Positions 57,470-64,000 of a stretch of 64,000 nucleotides of DNA are shown here, one piece after another. The translations under genes and the position numbers were made by a program. Source of the DNA: Ceratothoa steindachneri (taxonomy: Eukaryota; Arthropoda; Malacostraca; Isopoda; Cymothoidae); assembly GCA_963969495.1 (NCBI GenBank), contig OZ018321.1:69701035-69765034 (forward strand), read 5' to 3'. Each line of letters opens with the position of its first letter. Position 1 is the first letter of the stretch. The notes beneath the pieces were generated by a model. It saw nothing but the letters and a program-made list of their open reading frames with translations. It ran no database searches and was not told the origin of the DNA.

Positions 57470-58280
57470 TGACAAGTAGTTTCCCTCACCCACCATCGGT
57501 ATAGTAAGCTTTTAATTTCTTTCTTGAAAATTTCATTCGGGTTTGATGAAAGATAAGGATTTAATAGCCCTAGCAGTTCAAGCATATCGAAGCAAATTTT
57601 GCCATTTATGTAGATTATGTTTTAACTGCTTAAATAAATGGTAATCTCATAGTAAATGTCCAAATGAATATTGACCATGAGAAAAGAACTTCCCTACCTA
57701 TAGCATTAATTTTCTAGGGACAAATGAGGCTCATGTGGGCGTATATTGTCATGAAGGAAAGGCAGATCTGTTCGGTTGACCAATGAAGGATGTTTTTGTT
57801 CACAAACTTCATTTAATCGCTGCAATATTAAAACTATGGTATGAAGTAACCGTTTCTTTATCAATAGCTGGATGGAATATTATTGTAAGATCAGCATCTA
57901 GCAACCCGATAAAGGAGTCAAAGGAATAGTGAAGTTTGCCGAAAAACGTGCCTAAAACTGGCCTTCCCCCAGGATTAAGCCATTACAAAATGAGAGATAC
58001 TGGTACTATTGCTTCATTACCTTTCATCCCTTTTATGATCTTCATTGCCATCTATTTTTCCCAGATTAGGCTTGCATAGAATGAGTGAATAAAACTCACG
58101 CTCCCTATCTTGCTCTGCCAGTTGCCCCATGGAAAGAAGCCCATTACAAATAACTTCATCTAATTTATTTCGCCATTTCGAGAAGTAAAATTTGGGGCAG
58201 TGGAGGAAGCTGCTTTCAGTATTAGTTCGTGGCCCAAAACAATGTCTAGAGGGCAATCGGCGCGAAACGGGATTCAACCT
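57470..58280 (-). pseudogene. mariner-type transposase remnant
   Basis: The minus strand reads 'LDEVICNGLLSM' (58,170), 'QWLNPGGRPVLG'-like text near 57,970, 'AIDKETVTSYHSFN', then 'HPSLVNRTDLPFLHDNIRPH' (57,800-57,740) with the second catalytic Asp region H-D-N-x-R-P-H, 'DYHLFKQLKHNLHK' (57,645-57,605) at the third, and 'LSSNPNEIFKKEIKSLLYRW' at the end. This is the mariner order (WL.PG, NR...FLHDNARPH, DYHLF..L, F..SK...FY..GI..L..RW). Frameshifts separate all blocks. It is unrelated at sequence level to the two other mariners here. I could not find its inverted repeats. Confidence 0.72.
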
Positions 58281-58699
58281 CCGCTATAGTGCGAGAAGCT
58301 ATCCAAGATTTCACAGAGACATACACCGTTTATGTGTATGATGGAAGCAGACTCGATTAAAACTTAAAACGTTCTCGGAGTAGGAGGGGGGGGGGAGTGT
58401 CGTCAATAAATCCATCATGATTTATACCCCTTAAGGTTCTCACTCTCTACCACACCTACCCACTCATCCATCATCTCAACTTAATACGCCATTCCTCACC
58501 ATCATCCCCACACATCAACAAGGCGACATCATTCTGGACGGACCAACCGCTAATGGACTGCGGGGGGAGGAAGACCCCTGCTACCCACACTAATGAGAAA
58601 ATAACACTTACATTTGACATATCACAATCCAGACGAACAAGATATAAAATGCGATGGATAGCCGCTGAAGTGCACTGACCAAAGCAGTGAAAGAAGGTT
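58281..58699. other. spacer without a recognised gene
   Basis: Contains a G-run at 58,385-58,395. A C-rich text at 58,440-58,520 gives no convincing frame; it may be the 5' end of the Jockey-like copy that follows. Confidence 0.35.
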
Positions 58700-60000
58700 T
58701 CCCCTTCATTACCTCAGCAATGGACATGGCCAATCGGATATACCTGAGGGAGGTTAACGGCCAGTCTGAACCTGGAGCCAGGTGGGCTCTTCGAGGCGAT
58801 TATCGATAGACTCAACGTGGCATTGATGCGTTTAATTGACACCCTTAGCGGATACGTCGTTAACTGTAAGAGGGAGATGAGGCAAAAGAAATAACTAGAG
58901 ACGATCACCAGGTGCAAAGAACTTCTTGCCCAACACGATATGAATTTATAACCAAATGTTCCTCCATCAAATCTAGGCGCACAGAAGCGTGATTTGCCAC
59001 ATACCTTGAATCGGTCAATATTTCAAGGAGGAGATCGCGGAAGAGATCACTTGCAATCCGAGCTGGAAAAAGTGACCTGAGTTATTAAATTTAGTAATAG
59101 TAGAGATAAAATGGATTACTACAACGTGTTCATGGTGATTTTGAGGAAACTGAAATGGCTCACAAGGGTAAGTAAAATGGGCTTCTCCTTTTACACGTCA
59201 AAATCAACGAAGACTAGATCGAGCTTGAGGAGTGTCCGCCGATCCAGATGTTTATTTCCCTGCCCCAAAATGGACAAGTACACCATTATGGAATGCCAGG
59301 AATAAATATGAGACGTGCTTCCTATGCTGTGGGAATGGGCAGAGCTAGAAGAACTATACAAGGAGTGAGAAATGCGCCAACTGCTGGAAGGTCCATAGAG
59401 CACTGGCCATGGTCGACCCAGTATAGAGGGATATCCTCAAACAGAAATAAGAAGAAATACTAAAGAAGAAAACAATTTTTCACGCCCAACCAATCAGATC
59501 GGCTCCACCCATGCAAAAAGCTACGAGGACATACTTGAAAATTGAGATTGAAGGTTCCACCAAGATATTCAGCTGCATCTTTTATGCACATGTAAGAAAC
59601 TTGACTTCCCTGAGAGCATTCGTGAGAAAAGAAAACATGATGCTGAAAATAAACGGTCTGAGTGAGATATTTGTGGAGAATCTTCTCTCAGGAGATGTCT
59701 TCCATCTACAGTTCTTCCCCAAGACAACTGGAGAGGTAGGGACCCTCCCTTAGGACAGTAGTACCTAACAAAAGACCCGACCCAAAAATCGAAGCAAAAA
59801 AGGGAAGGGAAGAAAAGACCAGAAATGCAATTGAGGAACCTTAAATAGCCACACAACAGGAACAAACTGAAATACAAACCTCTTCAGCCTCGGAGAGAGA
59901 CAGCTCAGAGAATGAAACTGTAAGAAGGACCAATGACAAAATACTGAAAAGGGCAAAATGAAGAAAGTACTAATACTAATATCACGATGAGCAACAGTGT
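58700..60000 (+). pseudogene. Jockey-like ORF1 (zinc-knuckle protein), decayed
   Basis: Several frames give recognisable ORF1 parts: 'SKMGFSFYTSKSTKTRSS' near 59,180, 'YETCFLCCGNGQS' and after a stop 'RSEKCANCWKVHRALAMVDP' (59,310-59,420), which is C..C...G.....C..C...H with the last Cys changed, and 'RDILKQK'. Further on is 'LKINGLSEIFVENLLSGDVF'. The C-terminal region is charged. The position before an endonuclease/RT reading in the same direction supports ORF1. The clade is inferred from the RT downstream. Confidence 0.6.
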
Positions 60001-60229
60001 ATACCTTAGATCAAGAACCCTTCCCCCAAAGACCCAGCCCTCACAGAAGCGACTAAAGTAATAACCTCTCCCCGCTCCCAGAACAAATGTACATTAACGG
60101 AATCGATAAATGAATCAATGATAGCAAAAGAGCTCTAATTAAGACTAATGAAAATTAGTCCTAATTACGAGTCCTGCAATACGATTCCGACTTCATTATA
60201 CATAAAAAGTAAAGAAAGGAAAGGACAAA

Positions 60230-61610
60230 ACGCTCGTGAAATTAGAACACACTAAGGGTAGACACGAATTGCCAAAACACCAACAACACTCTAAAGGTAC
60301 TGACAATGAACATGAATGGTTATCTGGGGGAGCGACTGCATATGGCAATATATTTTGTAGTGCTGACCCTGACATTATTATCATCTCTGAATACTGTTTC
60401 AAAATAGAAAACAGCGAATGAAGATGAAGAATTGCCCTACCCTCGCAAAGAATTTCAGTTAAGTCAGATTCAATGCTGCTCCAAGGATGCGATTAGCATT
60501 TCCAACCTTTCTGACAGAAAGATCTGCGACTTCGCAGGGAATATAACTGACAATCCTCTACTTCTCTTTCAATTTGCTCTGTGTTTAACAATACTGTCCA
60601 AAGCGATTACATCTCGATCATGAATGCCATCTCTCTCGCACCTACACCGCTCCCTATTCGTCCTAGGGAAAGCTTGGCATGGGCAAAGTTTGAACTGTAC
60701 AAGCAATTGCTCAACAGCTACGAACCAGCTAACCTAAGAGAGGCAATCCTCTAAGAAATTTAGGAGGAAGTAGATAGAATTTCCTACCTAATCATGGAAG
60801 TCGACGAGAGATGCATTCCGCAACAATTCCTTAGTTGCTAAGCTGCAGAGAGGATATGATAGATATTATTGCTCTGGAACACAAGGAAGTGGTCAACCTA
60901 GAGGTACCATACCAGAATGCTACGCCAGCTCAGTGAAGGGCGCAAATCCCTGATCAACGAGGTATAGAAGGCAATATGGGATGATATCTTTGAAAAGATC
61001 GACTCGGAGTAAAAGCCGTAGAACTTCTGAAGGAACATCAAAAAACTGAGGGGTTTGCTTCTGAGAAAGGTAATCAAACTAACGGAAGACTGTAACATCT
61101 GGAAGATCCAGAGGAAATTGAGAGGAAATTCAAAAGGTAATAACGACAAGTCTTCTCCATCCCACCCAAGGGAAATGAGGCTTTCGAACAGGCATTCAAA
61201 AAGTCAGGTGATTGACGATCTAAGTGCTTTTATTCACCCCACTCACCCCCACCAGTACGTCTCTGAAGAAAGGAGAATGGCAGGCCATGGCTGGCCAACA
61301 CTGCCAAACAGTTCATAAGTAAGCTAAATTCCTTTAAGCATCGGACACCAGGCTGGACTGGGATGACCATAATCCATCGAGTAAACTTCCCTCCACTCTT
61401 GATCCTAGGCATCACCAGCGTGATGAATGTAGGTCTTAACACCGGCTACCACCCTGACGGTTTTAATATAGCGAAGAGAATTTTCTTCCTGAAAGAGAAC
61501 AAGTCACCGGAATAGCCGATGGACTAAAGATCCATGTCTCTCATGGAGATACTCGGCTAAATTCTCCCAAAAGTTCTTAATTAAGAAGCTTCTGATACAA
61601 CTTAATGAGA
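60230..61610 (+). pseudogene. Jockey-like ORF2, endonuclease to early reverse transcriptase
   Basis: Near 60,340 the frame gives 'SADPDIIIISEYCFKIENSE', which fits the endonuclease block with catalytic Glu. The middle gives 'AWAKFELYKQLLNSYEPANL' (60,678) and 'GLLLRKVIKLTEDCNIWKIQ' (61,050). The RT start gives 'KHRTPGWTGMTIIHRVNF', 'ILGITSVMNVGLNTGYHPDG' and 'NIAKRIFFLKENKSPE', aligning with 'KQKPPGWTGITKNNLVHA', 'GITNIFNASLNTGYFPDGL' and 'MAKIIFIPRGNKPPD' of the copy at 50,835. It is lost after about 61,610, before the catalytic RT blocks. Many stops show it is old. Confidence 0.75.
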
Positions 61611-61675
61611 AAGAGGCGCATAAGCCTGCAGCATCTCCAAAACAAGGCGAATCTGTACATCAACAAGGTAACGAG

Positions 61676-61694
61676 AGAGAGAGAGAGAGAGAGT
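61676..61694. repeat. short (GA)n repeat
   Basis: About 19 bp of GA at the end of the Jockey-like remnant. Confidence 0.7.
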
Positions 61695-63385
61695 ATTTAC
61701 CAAATAGAAATGCACTGCATAGTCCCCTTGCCGCCAAGCAACCTGATCACCACCCAGAGTGTGTCGAAAAGGACGGGACAAAATCATGAACGATATTGCA
61801 CCAGAACTGGCTCAGGGGAAAGATATGAGATAGAACGTCGAGAGAAGATAGCGGTTTCCCAGTTCCAAGCTCTATTCCGGGGAAAGATTGACACCGTGGT
61901 CAAGTAAAAACACCACTCACACGAACAATACCATCATGCACAACACAGACAATGGTTTACAAAAACACACGCACACCTATCACTAGTATGAATGTGTATC
62001 AATGAAAGAATAAATGAAAAACCACGCTAAAAGCACCTATAATTACAATAGTCATCATATCTTTTGATGTCTTTATGTATTTTATATCTTAACGAAGTTA
62101 CATTTATGATTAAAATATCATAAAATAAATTAATAAACTAAACAAAAGTAAAATAAAAATATATAGAATAAAATAAAATAAAATAAAATAAATAAATAAA
62201 TAAAATAATTATAATTATAATAAGGGTTGCAAGATTACGTATCCAAAGAAAAGCCCGAATGCAACATAAGACGAAATATATACACAACTAAGGTACAGAA
62301 TAGGTTTATAAAGTAGAAATAAATGAATATAAAAGACAACAGTAAAGCGTAACCCTCAGTACCAGGGCAAATTCTCAAAACCAACTTTTTCGCCCACTTT
62401 CAAATATCTAACCTACCACATCTGTTTTCCTCACTAAATTTTATCATTTTCTTCCCCTTTATTCGTGAGAACAACTAATTGGATAACGCTTTTCCTATCC
62501 CACCAAATGCAAGCATAGACTTCAGCTTTTGAGGAATATGTGCATATTGGCGCGGAATATTGCAGTAAAAAATCTACTGTTCATCTTCCATATCATAGCT
62601 GTTCTGAAATGTCCAGTAGTAGTATTCTAGGTGAAGGGTCGAGTGCACACAAACTCGGCCTCCTATGAGCGTATACGGATACTTACAAACGCATATGGAC
62701 TCGCACTCAATCTCCTTACCCCCATATCCCCTACCACCTACCCCTATCGCCCCGCCCAATAATAATATAAGAGTCTGCACACAGACACACAATGCCCAAG
62801 ACACTGACTGCACATCCCTTCACAATCCTTTAGATGTTATCACATACATAGTTTTTCGCTATAAAACGATTTCCACGATTCCTTTCGATAGTGTTTAGTT
62901 GGATGTTTATCTCTCCTCTGTTTTGATTTTCAGGGCACGAGATTTAATGAAGCGCAGATAGTTATCTTTGATTAGGCCAAAATGTTTTCCAATCGATAAA
63001 TAAGGAGACAAATATTGCTCCTTTTATTCTCTAAGAGGTCAAAATGAATTAAAGAGATAGCTATGTTTTGTTTAAACTTAAGCGTCTATCAAACCTTATT
63101 TTCCAACCTTGATCCCGCTTCGTCACCTGACTTGAATAAACATGAAAACGAAAGACTTGACAAAAGATGATTGGAAATCTTGTGGGGAGATTTGAAATTT
63201 TCTTGAACATTTCAGCGTTTGTCAGTTGACAGCTCCTTTCACAGAGTATGATTTTTTCTCTTTTTAAAATTTTTTTTTTTCTTAAAGTCTAGATTGATAT
63301 AATGATTTATTTTACTTTTAAACTCAAATATATAGATTTATTTAACTTCTAAACAGAAATACTTAATTTATACTACTCAAGTTAC

Positions 63386-63439
<54 letters not shown>

Positions 63440-64000
63440 TGATACATAATTAATTTTATTGAGTGTACAGGATAAATTATTTTTCTTTACATTCTATTAA
63501 AAGTATTCTTTACAACGATTTCTTCGTTTCTTTGATCATTATATAAATCAAGTTGCTCAATAAAAGATCGATATGTTTTACCGTTTGTCATCTGCCGAAT
63601 GAAATAGACACAAAACAAGCCACATGCGTTTGAATGTAACTCTAAACTCTGAATGGATTGACGATAATAATTTTAGTCATTTTTACTAAGTTTTTACGAA
63701 TATAAACATTATTCTAAAACCTTAGACATAGGCTGTCGAAATAATAAAAATTTTTGGTTAACAAACAAAGCGATCCAATGCAAACAAGGTCGATGGATGC
63801 TGTCCAGATTAATTATATCAGCTGCTGGCAGTTTTTAAGTTTGAGATAATTGAGTGTCTCTCGCAAAGGAGTCATGAAAAACTTGCTTTGTAGTTTCATT
63901 TCGATAGAATAGTTCTTCTATTTTTATTGCATTGATTTTATTAAGAATAAACTAATACGTTTCTAGACTTATCTCCCTTATTAACAGACTGAAACTCTGC
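61695..64000. other. AT-rich terminal stretch without a recognised gene
   Basis: 61,700-61,910 could be further decayed RT; it cannot be followed. 62,160-62,200 is an 'aaaat' tandem tract of the kind seen at non-LTR 3' ends. Nothing else is recognised to the end. Confidence 0.35.
63389..63435. repeat. (TA)n microsatellite
   Basis: About 46 bp of TA repeats. Confidence 0.92.

Overview
The window is AT-rich, gene-poor eukaryotic DNA that is almost entirely repeats. I found no convincing host gene, rRNA, functional tRNA or CRISPR array. The mix of elements (Jockey-, I-, CR1-, L2- and RTE-like non-LTR retrotransposons, piggyBac and mariner DNA transposons, Penelope-type hammerhead motifs, and many long TA and TC microsatellites) suggests an arthropod genome, perhaps a crustacean. 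The phylum is a fair inference; the subgroup is a guess.

Layout. 0.5-1.4 kb: an internally deleted mariner with both inverted repeats and TA duplications. 3.6-12 kb: a minus-strand Jockey-like reverse transcriptase (RT), split at its conserved PQGG codons by an almost full-length 6.4-kb I-like retrotransposon with a 14-bp target duplication; a minus-strand RTE fragment follows. 13.8-17.6 kb: a piggyBac element carrying a complete-length mariner of the DD41D type. 18.3-22.3 kb: a CR1-like element with an SGNH-esterase ORF1, then a second CR1 tail. 25.8-31 kb: a second piggyBac-type transposase on the minus strand, cut by a 1.3-kb repeat. 32.5-36.1 kb: a nearly complete copy of an uncharacterised repeated protein family (called B here), cut by a 1.5-kb block holding a fold-back with hammerhead-like cores. 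38.8-46.8 kb: pieces of I-like elements, a family C pseudogene and a 2.4-kb L2. 46.9-48 and 55.4-56.4 kb: two inverted copies of one GC-richer repeat. 48.7-54.7 kb: two family A pseudogenes flanking a Jockey-like element with an unusual repeated 3' tail. 57.5-61.6 kb: a mariner remnant and a third Jockey-like copy.

The history is one of nesting: young elements inside older ones, nearly all now broken by frameshifts and stops. The most interesting content is the set of minus-strand pseudogenes of families A, B and C. They look like proteins of transposon-like multicopy families. Families A and B share a 'D[ST]T..N' motif followed by an H...EL or H...EI motif, which recalls the catalytic D plus CxxH arrangement of some DDE transposases. 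All translations were done by eye and no database was searched.
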